Below, piece by piece: positions 1-8,862 of a stretch of DNA of 64,000 nucleotides. The notes beneath the pieces were generated by a model, which worked only from the letters and a program-made list of their open reading frames with translations, did not search any database and was not told the DNA's origin. Within the stretch, counting starts at the first letter, position 1. Every line of letters starts with the position of its first letter. The stretch covers positions 1,550,001-1,614,000 of the forward strand of contig JANQRU010000004.1 of the NCBI GenBank assembly GCA_028284415.1. Reading direction: 5' to 3'. Source of the DNA: Pyrinomonadaceae bacterium. Its GTDB lineage: Bacteria > Acidobacteriota > Blastocatellia > Pyrinomonadales > Pyrinomonadaceae. The translations under genes were made by a program, and so were the position numbers.

Positions 1-900
1 GAAAAAATAAAAGTATCAGTTGTTATTCCCACCTATAACTCTATCAGCTATCTAAACACAGCTGTTGACAGTGTTTTATCTCAAACCTTTAAAGGTATCG
101 AAGTGTTAGTAGTAGATGACGGTTCAACTGATAATACAAGAAAAATATTATTTGAAAAATATGGTGATAAGATTCGCTATCTGTATAAAGAAAATGGTGG
201 AGTTTCAAGTGCAAGAAATTATGGAATAAAGAAAGCAAGGGGAAAATATATAGCTTTTCTTGATGCTGATGATTATTGGATGCCTGAGAAAATTGAAAAA
301 CAGGTAGGATTGATGGAGAGTAATGACAAAATAGGGTTTTGTTATGTTTCTACTCAGAGAGTTGATGAGAATCTTATCTTAATAAATAGCATTCCCGCTA
401 AAGAATATGAAGATTATTGTGAAGCTCTTTTACTTGATTTAAACGTAGTTTCAGGTTCTTGCTCATCTGCTATGGTAAGACGAGAAGTTACTTTGCAAAC
501 CGAAGGATTTGATTCACAATTTAGTACTTATGCGGATTGGGAATATTGGTTACGTCTTAGTCTTACAACTAAATTTGCTCCTATAAAAGATGAATTAGTA
601 AAATATAGGGTCGTAAAAGGAAGTATGAGTTCCAACCCAAGTGTTACAGAAAAAGATGCTTTGGGAGTGTTGAATAAGTTTTTTAAGCAGCCAAACCTTC
701 CATTAAAATATTTAAAAATTAAGGATAAAGTTATAAGCAATCATTTTATGGTCTTGTCAGGAGAGTTTTTACATGCTGGGAGAATAAAACAAAGTCTTAA
801 ATATATGTTAAAAGCTATCTCTCTACATCCACAAAACCTCACTCGTCCAATAGGATTACCATTTCGTTATGCTAAAAGATTAGTATTAAATCAATCTTAA
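1..900 (+). CDS. Family 2 glycosyltransferase, 5' end cut by window edge
   Basis: GT-A-fold glycosyltransferase, expected to move a sugar from a nucleotide-sugar donor onto a lipid-linked or surface glycan at the cytoplasmic face of the membrane. The frame is open from base 1, so the true start lies outside the window and 299 residues are visible. The first strand VSVVIPTYN is at residues 5-13, the nucleotide-binding VVDDGST at 37-43 and the metal-binding DADD at 88-91. The GTG at base 103 lies inside the conserved domain and is not the start. The next glycosyltransferase begins one base after the stop, so the genes are probably cotranscribed. Donor and acceptor cannot be told from sequence. 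Confidence 0.93.
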   Translation, partial: EKIKVSVVIPTYNSISYLNTAVDSVLSQTFKGIEVLVVDDGSTDNTRKILFEKYGDKIRYLYKENGGVSSARNYGIKKARGKYIAFLDADDYWMPEKIEKQVGLMESNDKIGFCYVSTQRVDENLILINSIPAKEYEDYCEALLLDLNVVSGSCSSAMVRREVTLQTEGFDSQFSTYADWEYWLRLSLTTKFAPIKDELVKYRVVKGSMSSNPSVTEKDALGVLNKFFKQPNLPLKYLKIKDKVISNHFMVLSGEFLHAGRIKQSLKYMLKAISLHPQNLTRPIGLPFRYAKRLVLNQS

Positions 901-901
901 A

Positions 902-2101
902 ATGCTGAAAGTTTTATATATAGTTTATTGGGGGGCTTTGGAACAACTTGGACAGTCTTTGGTCATTCCAGCAGTAAAGAAATTATCAAAAATGGGAGCA
1001 GATATAACGCTTGTCACCTTCGAAAAGCCGAAAGATTTAGAAAGAGAAGATGAGATGAATCGAGTTAGAAATATTCTTACCGAAGATAAAATAGATTGGA
1101 TTCCTCTAAAATATCATAAAACTCCAACAATTCCTGCTACACTGTTTGACTTAACTCACGGAATTACGAAAGGCTTGCAAAAAAGGCTAAAGAAACGATT
1201 TGACGTTGTGCATGGAAGAACCTTTGTAGGTGGATTAATCGGATCCGCATTAGCTTCTTTGATTCGTGCAAAATTTGTTTATCATAATGAAGGTTTTTAT
1301 CCTGATGAGCAGGTGGATGGAGGTTTTTGGGCAGAGAATTCGCGTCCTCATCGTATAGCTAAAAAGTTGGAAAATTTAATGTATTCCAAGTCTGATGGAG
1401 TTATTGCACTATCACATCGTGCAAAAAAAGTTATTGAAAATTACCCAAAAGTTAAAAAGAAGCAAACGCCTGTAATTTTTGTGCCAAGCTGCGTTGATTT
1501 AGAAAGATTCGATCTACCTGATAATAAAACCGAATTTACAAAAGATGAGATAAAGCTGGTTTATATCGGCAGTATTGGTGGGCGATATATTCTTGATAAA
1601 ATAAGCAGATTTGTCTCAGTTATCAGAAGTGCAGGATATAATGCAACGCTTCAGATTTTTAGCAGAGCGGATAAACAGTTAGTTAATAAAATGATGGCTG
1701 ATGGAGGGTTGGAGAAAGAGTTTTGGAATCAAGATGCTGTACCGTATATTGAAATGCCAAAAACTTTAACAAACTATCAAGCAGGCTTATTTTTTCTAGC
1801 ACAGGGAATAAGTGAGCATGGCTGCTCTCCAACAAAAATAGGTGAATACTGGGCGGTAGGGTTGCCTATTATAACAACTTCCAATGTTAGTGATACTGAT
1901 GACTTAATTGCTGATTATGCGACAGGTGTGACTATTAAAAGTCATTCAGAGGAAGAATATTTAGAGGCGATTGAAGGATTAAAAATACTTTTGGAAGATA
2001 AAGGTTTGGCTCTCCGCTGCAGAAAAGCTGCTGTTAATCATTATGCTTTAGAACCTGCTTGTGAAAGACAGTTTTCTCTTTATCAGTCTTTCAAAAAGTG
2101 A
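902..2101 (+). CDS. Family 4 glycosyltransferase (GT-B)
   Basis: A 399-residue GT-B-fold enzyme of the polysaccharide cluster. The C-terminal donor-binding half has the pattern GCSPTKIGEYWAVGLPII, which is typical of GT4 enzymes and carries the second glutamate of the EX7E-like motif. The N-terminal acceptor half (about residues 1-190) starts with a short hydrophobic strand. It sits one base after the preceding GT2 gene and its last codons overlap the next gene (stop TGA inside GTGA at 2098-2101), a sign of translational coupling. Substrates are unknown. Confidence 0.88.
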   Translation: MLKVLYIVYWGALEQLGQSLVIPAVKKLSKMGADITLVTFEKPKDLEREDEMNRVRNILTEDKIDWIPLKYHKTPTIPATLFDLTHGITKGLQKRLKKRFDVVHGRTFVGGLIGSALASLIRAKFVYHNEGFYPDEQVDGGFWAENSRPHRIAKKLENLMYSKSDGVIALSHRAKKVIENYPKVKKKQTPVIFVPSCVDLERFDLPDNKTEFTKDEIKLVYIGSIGGRYILDKISRFVSVIRSAGYNATLQIFSRADKQLVNKMMADGGLEKEFWNQDAVPYIEMPKTLTNYQAGLFFLAQGISEHGCSPTKIGEYWAVGLPIITTSNVSDTDDLIADYATGVTIKSHSEEEYLEAIEGLKILLEDKGLALRCRKAAVNHYALEPACERQFSLYQSFKK

Positions 2102-3063
2102 TTTTTAGAGATGAAGATATACTTTCTGCTAAAGAAGCTAGAAATATGAAAGAAAAGAAATACTTATTTAAAGACATAAAATTTTGTAATATGTGTGGGC
2201 AGAAAAGCGTCAACGGCAGAGTTTTGGGTCAACGATTAAATCAATCTCAGGGAAAAAGACCAAAAAGGAAAAATGGAATCAGCACCTCTGTCATAAAGTG
2301 TAATAATTGCAAACTGATTTATTCCAATCCACAGCCAATACCTCTTGATATTCAGGATCACTATGGAGTTCCACCAGAAAGTTATTGGAAGAAAGAATAT
2401 TTTAAAGTAAACAAAAATTATTTTTTAGAAGAAATTAAAGAAGCTAAGAAGTTAATTGATTTTAGTTCAGGGATGAAAGCGTTAGATATTGGAGCTGGAA
2501 TAGGAAAGTGTATGATAGCTCTAAAAAACGCAGAATTTGATGCTCATGGATTAGAGCCTTCAAAACCTTTTAGAGAAAGAGCTATAAGTGTGATGAATAT
2601 CTCACCAAATAAGCTTAAACTCGGTATGCTGGAAGAAGTAGAATACCCCTCCAACGAATTTGATTTTATAACTTTTGGAGCTGTTTTAGAACATCTGTAC
2701 GATCCTTCAGAAAGCATTCTCAAAGCATTTCGTTGGCTTAAGCCAAATGGGGTTTTGCATATGGAAGTTCCTTCTTCAGATTATTTAATTGCAAAAATAA
2801 TCAATATTTATTACAGGTTACTTGGAACAAATTATGTAACAAACATAAGTCCTATGCATGAGCCTTTTCATTTATATGAATTTAGCCTCAAATCTTTTTT
2901 AGAACATTCAAAACAAAACAATTATAAAATTGCTTCATATAGATATTATGTGTGTCCAATTTATTTTCTTCCAAAAGTAACCCACCCAGCTTTAAAATGG
3001 TATATGACCAAAACTAATACAGGAATGCAATTATCAATTTGGTTAAAAAATTTAAACCGATAA
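2098..3063 (+). CDS. SAM-dependent methyltransferase with N-terminal zinc ribbon
   Basis: Class I methyltransferase, probably modifying a sugar of the nascent glycan. Two Cys pairs (C30/C33 and C68/C71) form a zinc-ribbon-like module ahead of the Rossmann domain, whose SAM motif LDIGAGIGK is at about 129-137. Later the motif ITFGAVLEHLYDP matches post-I/motif II of Methyltransf_11/23 families. The start chosen is a GTG overlapping the previous stop; an ATG at 2146 would remove 16 residues that carry no known motif and is a fair alternative. The Zn-ribbon plus methyltransferase layout is common among enzymes of surface-polysaccharide clusters. The substrate is not predictable. Confidence 0.85.
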   Translation: MIFRDEDILSAKEARNMKEKKYLFKDIKFCNMCGQKSVNGRVLGQRLNQSQGKRPKRKNGISTSVIKCNNCKLIYSNPQPIPLDIQDHYGVPPESYWKKEYFKVNKNYFLEEIKEAKKLIDFSSGMKALDIGAGIGKCMIALKNAEFDAHGLEPSKPFRERAISVMNISPNKLKLGMLEEVEYPSNEFDFITFGAVLEHLYDPSESILKAFRWLKPNGVLHMEVPSSDYLIAKIINIYYRLLGTNYVTNISPMHEPFHLYEFSLKSFLEHSKQNNYKIASYRYYVCPIYFLPKVTHPALKWYMTKTNTGMQLSIWLKNLNR

Positions 3064-3139
3064 TTGACTGTAAAGAATCTCGATTTTGTTCTATAATCAC
3101 GTTTTGTTTGGGAGAAAGCGAAAAAATTGTGCTTAGGTT

Positions 3140-4246
3140 ATGAGTTCTATCGAAAGTAAAAAGATTCATATTTGTGCATTAATGCCATACCCATATGATA
3201 CGACCCCAAGTCAGAGATTTCGGATTGAGCAATGGGAATCATTTTTAAATGAAGAAGATATATTTATTGATTATTATTCATTTACTGATGAAGATTTAAA
3301 TACAACTTTACATAAAAAAGGACATACTTTCTCAAAGGTTACAAAGTTAAGTGTTTCATTACTCAAACGGTTATCTCACGTTTTTAGTACCCGAAAATAT
3401 GATGTTGTTTTTGTTCATCGAGGGATTAGTATTGTCGGACCATCAATTTTAGAAAGAATCGTAAAAATGATGAACGTTCCGATGATATATGATTTTGATG
3501 ATTCAATTTTTATGGCTGACACCTCGAATGCAAATAAACTTTTTGGTTGGACTAAGTTCGTAGGAAAGGTTAAGAAAATTTGTAGTTTAAGTACAAGTAT
3601 TACTGTTGGAAATACATATTTGGAAGATTATGCTCGGAAATATAATAATAATGTTTTTGTTGTTCCGACAAGTATTGATACACTTCGTTACAAGCCAATA
3701 AAGAATGATGCTAAAGAAAATGGAAAGGTGATTATTGGTTGGACGGGGAGTTCGACATCGCAATATCACCTTGAGGCATTTGAGCCTACTTTAGCAGAGC
3801 TGTTAAAAAGAAGAGATGATGTGGAAATTCGTGTGATTTCTAACCGAGAACCTTCATTTGAAGAAATTCCATACTCTTGGAGGGAATGGTCACCCGAGGG
3901 TGAAGTTAAGGAGATTAGCGAGATTGAAATTGGAATAATGCCAACACCTGATAATGAGTGGTCACGCGGCAAATGTGCTTTGAAAGCTTTGCAATATATG
4001 TCATTAGGAATACCTGCGGTTTGCACAGACATGGGGGCAAATCGAGATTTAATTGAGCAAGGAGAAAACGGATTTTTAGCAAAAACACAAGAAGATTGGC
4101 TAAAGTATTTTGATTTGTTAATAGAGGACATTGAGTTAAGAAAAAAGTTGGGTGATGAGGCTAGAAGAACAGTTGTCGATAATTATTCAATGAAAAAATG
4201 TGCGGAGTTATTCGCCGATGTAGTCCGCGAAACTATTAAGAGATAA
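3140..4246 (+). CDS. Family 4 glycosyltransferase
   Basis: A 368-residue GT-B-type glycosyltransferase. The N-terminus contains the ICALMPYPYDTTPSQRFRIEQ-type strand and loop found in glycosyltransferases whose acceptor loop carries PSQRFR, and the C-terminal half has KCALKALQYMSLGIPAVCT, equivalent to the GT4 donor-binding helix. It begins 76 bp after the methyltransferase; the gap contains a perfect TATAAT at 3092-3097 with no clear -35, so an internal promoter is possible. Role within the polysaccharide pathway is inferred from position only. Confidence 0.87.
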   Translation: MSSIESKKIHICALMPYPYDTTPSQRFRIEQWESFLNEEDIFIDYYSFTDEDLNTTLHKKGHTFSKVTKLSVSLLKRLSHVFSTRKYDVVFVHRGISIVGPSILERIVKMMNVPMIYDFDDSIFMADTSNANKLFGWTKFVGKVKKICSLSTSITVGNTYLEDYARKYNNNVFVVPTSIDTLRYKPIKNDAKENGKVIIGWTGSSTSQYHLEAFEPTLAELLKRRDDVEIRVISNREPSFEEIPYSWREWSPEGEVKEISEIEIGIMPTPDNEWSRGKCALKALQYMSLGIPAVCTDMGANRDLIEQGENGFLAKTQEDWLKYFDLLIEDIELRKKLGDEARRTVVDNYSMKKCAELFADVVRETIKR

Positions 4247-4288
4247 GTTTTTTAAATATATTTAAGACAAATTTAGGAGTTAGATTTA

Positions 4289-5401
4289 ATGGGAAAGGTT
4301 TTGGTAACAGGTGGGGCAGGTTTTATAGGTTCTCACACTGTAAATAAATTATTAGACAAAGGATATGATGTTCGAGTTTTAGATGCTTTTATTGAACAAG
4401 TTCACGGCGACTCTCCAAGACAACTGCCTGAACAGGTTGAGGTAATTAAAGGCGATATTCGAGATAGAGAAGCAGTAAATAAAGCTTTGGAAGGTGTAGA
4501 GTATGTCTATCATTTAGCAGCTGAAGTAGGGGTTGGGCAGTCAATGTATGAGATTTATCGCTATATTGATGGAAATACACGAGGGGTTGCTGTTTTACTT
4601 GAAGCTTTAGTTGAAAAAAGAGAACAGATAAAAAAATTAGTGGTTGCTTCTTCCATGTCAATTTACGGCGAAGGAGCTTACGAATGTCCGAATTGTGGTT
4701 CGGTTTTAGCTTCACCTCGTTCAACTAAACAGATGTCCAATCTCGATTGGGAAGTTCATTGTCCAAATTGCTCAGCTGAATTAGAGGCTATTCCAACTTC
4801 GGAAACTAAAACTTTAGAACCATCTTCGGTCTATGCTGTTAATAAACAAGATCACGAGCAATACAGTTTAATTGTTGGTAAGGCTTATGATATTCCAACG
4901 GTTGCTTTACGCTATTTTAATATTTACGGTCCTGGACAAGCTCTTTCCAATCCTTATACAGGAGCAATTGCTATTTTTTCATCCCGTCTTTTGAATAATC
5001 AATCACCCCTTATTTTTGAAGACGGTTTACAGAGTCGTGATTTTACAAATGTTGCGGACGTTGCTCAAGCCAACATATTGGCTATGGAAAAAGATGAGGC
5101 GAATTATCAGGCAATTAACATCGGAACTGGAATTGCTACACCAATTAAGAATTTAATACCAATTTTAGCAGAAGGTTTAAATGTTAGCATAGAACCTGAG
5201 ATTGTCAATAAATTCAGGGAAGGTGACATAAGGCATTGTGTTGCAGATATATCTAAAGCTCGTAATTTACTTGGATATGAACCAGAAGTTTCTTTAACTG
5301 ATGGTATAAATGAATTGATCAACTGGCTAAAACAACAGGAAGCAACGGATAGTGTGGAAAAAGCAACTCAAGAACTTACTGCAAAAGGTTTGGTGAAATA
5401 A
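4289..5401 (+). CDS. NAD-dependent nucleotide-sugar epimerase/dehydratase with inserted zinc ribbon
   Basis: Extended short-chain dehydrogenase/reductase (370 residues) acting on an NDP-sugar. Visible are the NAD-binding VTGGAGFIGS (6-15), the catalytic Ser region SSMSIYG (121-127), the Tyr-x3-Lys pair Y182/K186 in VYAVNK, and the substrate-loop motif RYFNIYGPGQ (208-217). Between the serine and the tyrosine lies an extra module with two CPNC knuckles (C133/C136 and C158/C161), which should bind one zinc. Epimerases with this insert are known in the relatives of dTDP-L-rhamnose 4-epimerase, so that activity is a candidate, but UDP-GlcNAc or other 4-epimerase activity is not excluded. Confidence 0.87.
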   Translation: MGKVLVTGGAGFIGSHTVNKLLDKGYDVRVLDAFIEQVHGDSPRQLPEQVEVIKGDIRDREAVNKALEGVEYVYHLAAEVGVGQSMYEIYRYIDGNTRGVAVLLEALVEKREQIKKLVVASSMSIYGEGAYECPNCGSVLASPRSTKQMSNLDWEVHCPNCSAELEAIPTSETKTLEPSSVYAVNKQDHEQYSLIVGKAYDIPTVALRYFNIYGPGQALSNPYTGAIAIFSSRLLNNQSPLIFEDGLQSRDFTNVADVAQANILAMEKDEANYQAINIGTGIATPIKNLIPILAEGLNVSIEPEIVNKFREGDIRHCVADISKARNLLGYEPEVSLTDGINELINWLKQQEATDSVEKATQELTAKGLVK

Positions 5402-5455
5402 GTTTCTAGAGAAAACAATCTCAATTAACAAAGTCAGTAGTGACACAAAATAAAA

Positions 5456-6790
5456 ATGAACAAACTTTTAGTAACACTAGCATCTATAATTGCACTCGTT
5501 GTAGGGGCATTTTTTGTTCCACAAAGTGTTACGGCTGCTTTGTTAGCGTTTATAGTGACAGTTGCTGCTATAACTCTCATACGTTCTTTCCATTATGAAT
5601 CAAATATAGAGGCTTTTTTAACCAACATATTTCTTGCTGGTTTGTTGGTTCGGATCGTTCTTGCCGCATTAATATACGGACTTGAGCTTCAAGATAAAAT
5701 GGGACCAGATGCTACTTATTATGATTATATAGGTAGTAAGATTGCGGACTATTGGTGGGGCGTAGGATATTTTCCAAACGTTAATATGAGCACAAGTGGA
5801 TGGGGAATGCATTACTTCGTTGGTTTAACATATTTTATTGCTGACCAAAATCCATTAGCTGGACAGTTCATCATCGCAGTTTTGGGAGCTTTGACTTCTG
5901 TTGTAGGGTTTGTATGTGCTAAAGATATATTTCAGAATGTAAGGGTAGCAAAGTATTCTGCAACTTTTATTGCTTTTTTCCCCTCAATGATTATCTGGAC
6001 ATCTCAGCTGCTAAAAGATGGACTTATAATATTTTTTTTAGTTCTTACTTTTTTAGCTGCGATGCGTTTGCAGAAAAAATTTGATTATCTTTGGGTACTG
6101 TTATTACTGTTTTCACTATTTGGTTTATTTAGTTTAAGATTTTATGTGTTTTTTATAGCTTTTGGGGCAGTTATCGGTGGCTTCATTCTTAGTAAAAATA
6201 GTGAAGGAAGCAACCTTGCAAAACGTTTTATTGCTTGTGCCGTGATTGGAGTAGCTTTTGCTTATGCTGGAGTTTTTAATATTTCTCAAGAACAAACTGA
6301 GAGATATATAAATCTACAACAGATACAAAACTCAAGACAATTTGCAGCAGAGGCTGCAAATTCCGGTTTTGCTGAAGATTTAGATGTTACTACGACAGGT
6401 GGCGTGCTAACAGCTATACCGATTGGATTGGTAACTTTGTTTTTGGCTCCCTTCCCATGGCAGGTCACAAATATTACTCAATTACTTACAATGCCAGAAA
6501 TGATAATTTGGTGGCTAAGTCTTCCATTTATATTTACAGGTATAATGTATTCTGTGAAAAATAGATTTAGAGAATCACTCGCCATTTTATTTTTTGCATT
6601 AGTTTTGTCTTTATCCTACTCAATTTATCAAGGAAATATTGGGACTCTTTACAGACAAAGAGCTCAGATTCAGGTTTTTCTTTTAATATTTGCAGCTGTT
6701 GGAGTAGTTGTAAAAGTAGAGCAAAGAGAAAACAAGAAACTAGTGTTGAATAAAAAGAAGTTTCATCCCAGAATATCCTCATATAAGTAA
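5456..6790 (+). CDS. Polytopic membrane protein of the polysaccharide cluster
   Basis: A 444-residue integral membrane protein with about ten or eleven hydrophobic segments, starting directly with one at residues 4-24 and ending in a basic cytoplasmic tail. An acidic motif GPDATYYD (83-90) follows the second segment, as in GT-C glycosyltransferases and some Wzy-like polymerases, where an early loop carries Asp residues. It could therefore be a GT-C-type transferase or a polysaccharide polymerase; I cannot separate these. The stop TAA is immediately followed by the ATG of the asparagine synthase-like gene, so translation is coupled. Confidence 0.7.
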   Translation: MNKLLVTLASIIALVVGAFFVPQSVTAALLAFIVTVAAITLIRSFHYESNIEAFLTNIFLAGLLVRIVLAALIYGLELQDKMGPDATYYDYIGSKIADYWWGVGYFPNVNMSTSGWGMHYFVGLTYFIADQNPLAGQFIIAVLGALTSVVGFVCAKDIFQNVRVAKYSATFIAFFPSMIIWTSQLLKDGLIIFFLVLTFLAAMRLQKKFDYLWVLLLLFSLFGLFSLRFYVFFIAFGAVIGGFILSKNSEGSNLAKRFIACAVIGVAFAYAGVFNISQEQTERYINLQQIQNSRQFAAEAANSGFAEDLDVTTTGGVLTAIPIGLVTLFLAPFPWQVTNITQLLTMPEMIIWWLSLPFIFTGIMYSVKNRFRESLAILFFALVLSLSYSIYQGNIGTLYRQRAQIQVFLLIFAAVGVVVKVEQRENKKLVLNKKKFHPRISSYK

Positions 6791-8674
6791 ATGTGTGGAA
6801 TCGTTGGAATAGTAAACACAAAATCAGAGTTTATAAATCGTGAAACATTGGCGGAAATGAATGTGGCTATTACACATCGCGGACCTGATGAAGATGGGTT
6901 TTTTGTGAAAGACAACATTGGTCTGGCAATGCGACGTCTTTCTATAATTGACTTGGAAGGTGGGCAACAGCCTATTTTTAGCTCGGATAAAACGAAGGCA
7001 ATTGTATTTAATGGTGAAATTTATAACTTTCAAAAGTTAAGAAAAGATTTAGTAAAAGAAGGAAATAGATTTTACACGAATTCAGATACGGAAGTAATTC
7101 TTCATTTATATGAGAAGCATGGAGTAGATTGTGTTCAATATCTACGTGGAATGTTTGCTTTTGCGATTTGGGATGAATTGGAGCAGACACTTTTTATTGC
7201 CCGTGACCGAGTTGGCAAAAAGCCTCTTTTATATTCTCATCAAACAAGTGGAAGCTTAATTTTTGGTTCAGAATTTCAAGCTTTATTAAAACATCCTGAC
7301 ATATCTAAAGAGGTTGATTACACAGCAATTGATAATTATCTAACTTATTTGTGTATTCCCGCCCCTCAGACTGCTTTCAAAAATATTCGTAAACTTAAGC
7401 CGGGACATTGGCTACGCTGGAAGAACGGTGAAATTGAAACCAAAAGATACTGGCTACCCGAGTTTTCTAACAAAATAATAACTACTCAGAAAGAAGCTGA
7501 AAAAGAAACACTTGAAATTTTACGTGAGGCTGTCAAACTAAGGCTTATATCAGAAGTTCCTTTGGGAGCATTTCTTTCTGGAGGAGTTGATTCGTCTGTT
7601 GTTGTTGCTCTAATGGCTCAAGAAAGTAGCAAACCTGTTAAAACATTTTCAATTGGATTTGAAGAACAGGATTACAGTGAATTGAAATATGCAAAGCAGG
7701 TAGCTAATCATGTTGGAGCAGAGTACAATGAATTTATAGTCAAACCGGATGCGTTGGAGGTTCTTCCTAAATTAGTTCAACATTATGGAGAGCCATACGC
7801 AGATTCCTCTGCAATTCCTACTTATTACGTTTCAAAAGAAACTCGGAAGTTCGTCACGGTCGCTTTAAATGGAGATGGAGGAGATGAATCTTTTGCTGGA
7901 TATGAAAGATATGTAGCAATGCGAATAGCCGAAGTTTACCATAGTTTTCCAAAAAATATCCGTAAGTATTTTATAGAAAAGCTAGTAAATTCTCTACCAA
8001 ATTCCCAAGCTAAAAAGTCTCGCATTCGAGATGCAAAAAGGTTTTTGGAGGCGGCAAGTTTACCTAAAGCCCAAAGATATTTTCGGTGGATGTCAACTTT
8101 TTATTCTGATGCGAAATCTGAATTATACACAGATGATTTTGTTAATAATTTATCTGAAACATCTTCTATAAAAATTTTGGAAAAATGGTTCGATGAATCG
8201 AATGGTTTGGGAATTTTAGACAAAACACTTCTAACTGATCAGATGACATATTTACCTAATGATTTGCTGGTAAAAGTTGATATCGCCTCAATGGCTAACT
8301 CACTTGAAGCACGTTCTCCACTGCTCGACCACAAAGTTATAGAGTTTGCTGCAAGTTTGCCTGAAAAAGTGAAAATGAGAAGATTTGAAACTAAATCACT
8401 CCTAAAAAAAATCGGAGCAAAGCTAGTTCCAAAGGATGTTATATACAGAAGAAAAATGGGGTTTGGAGTTCCAATAGGAAATTGGTTTCGCAATGAGATG
8501 AAGGATTTTATAAGAGAAATTTTATTATCTGAAACATCTTTTAAGCGAGGTATTGCTAAACCTGAGATTCTCAAAAAATATATTGATGATCATACTAGCT
8601 TGAAAAAAGATTATGCTCCACAAATCTGGACACTTTTGATGCTTGAACTTTGGTTTCAAACTTTTATTGATTGA
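6791..8674 (+). CDS. asnB: Asparagine synthase (glutamine-hydrolysing)-like amidotransferase
   Basis: Two-domain amidotransferase of 627 residues. The N-terminal Ntn-hydrolase glutaminase domain begins with the catalytic Cys2 (MCGIVGI) and contains THRGPD (28-33) and FNGEIYN (73-79). The synthetase domain holds the pyrophosphate loop SGGVDSS (263-269) and a downstream GDGGDE. The family makes asparagine, but homologs inside exopolysaccharide clusters amidate uronic acids or other carboxylates on the glycan or accompany exosortase systems. Here the gene abuts a membrane polymerase-like gene (TAA-ATG) and lies between glycosyltransferases, so a role in glycan decoration is at least as likely as asparagine supply. 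Confidence 0.88.
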   Translation: MCGIVGIVNTKSEFINRETLAEMNVAITHRGPDEDGFFVKDNIGLAMRRLSIIDLEGGQQPIFSSDKTKAIVFNGEIYNFQKLRKDLVKEGNRFYTNSDTEVILHLYEKHGVDCVQYLRGMFAFAIWDELEQTLFIARDRVGKKPLLYSHQTSGSLIFGSEFQALLKHPDISKEVDYTAIDNYLTYLCIPAPQTAFKNIRKLKPGHWLRWKNGEIETKRYWLPEFSNKIITTQKEAEKETLEILREAVKLRLISEVPLGAFLSGGVDSSVVVALMAQESSKPVKTFSIGFEEQDYSELKYAKQVANHVGAEYNEFIVKPDALEVLPKLVQHYGEPYADSSAIPTYYVSKETRKFVTVALNGDGGDESFAGYERYVAMRIAEVYHSFPKNIRKYFIEKLVNSLPNSQAKKSRIRDAKRFLEAASLPKAQRYFRWMSTFYSDAKSELYTDDFVNNLSETSSIKILEKWFDESNGLGILDKTLLTDQMTYLPNDLLVKVDIASMANSLEARSPLLDHKVIEFAASLPEKVKMRRFETKSLLKKIGAKLVPKDVIYRRKMGFGVPIGNWFRNEMKDFIREILLSETSFKRGIAKPEILKKYIDDHTSLKKDYAPQIWTLLMLELWFQTFID

Positions 8675-8801
8675 TAGCAAGATAAGGAAAATGATATTGG
8701 TTTTTGGTAATCAACAAAGTTTTTCCCGCACAAACTTATTTAGTTTGCCTCCTTTGTGAAATATCAGAAGCGTAAGCTATGTAGTTGATTGCTATAGAAA
8801 A

Positions 8802-8850
8802 AGCCGTAAGCTATAAGAGTTAAAATTAACTTTGTTTATAGTTTGCGGCT
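8802..8850 (+). terminator. Stem-loop between asnB-like gene and next glycosyltransferase
   Basis: Arms at 8802-8816 and 8836-8850 form a 15-bp RNA stem containing two G-U pairs with a 19-nt loop. A T-rich stretch follows and runs into the next start codon, so this may be a weak intrinsic terminator for the upstream gene or a leader structure controlling the downstream glycosyltransferase. The 10-mer cgtaagctat in the left arm also occurs at 8771-8780. Confidence 0.45.
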
Positions 8851-8862
8851 CATGTTTTGTTT

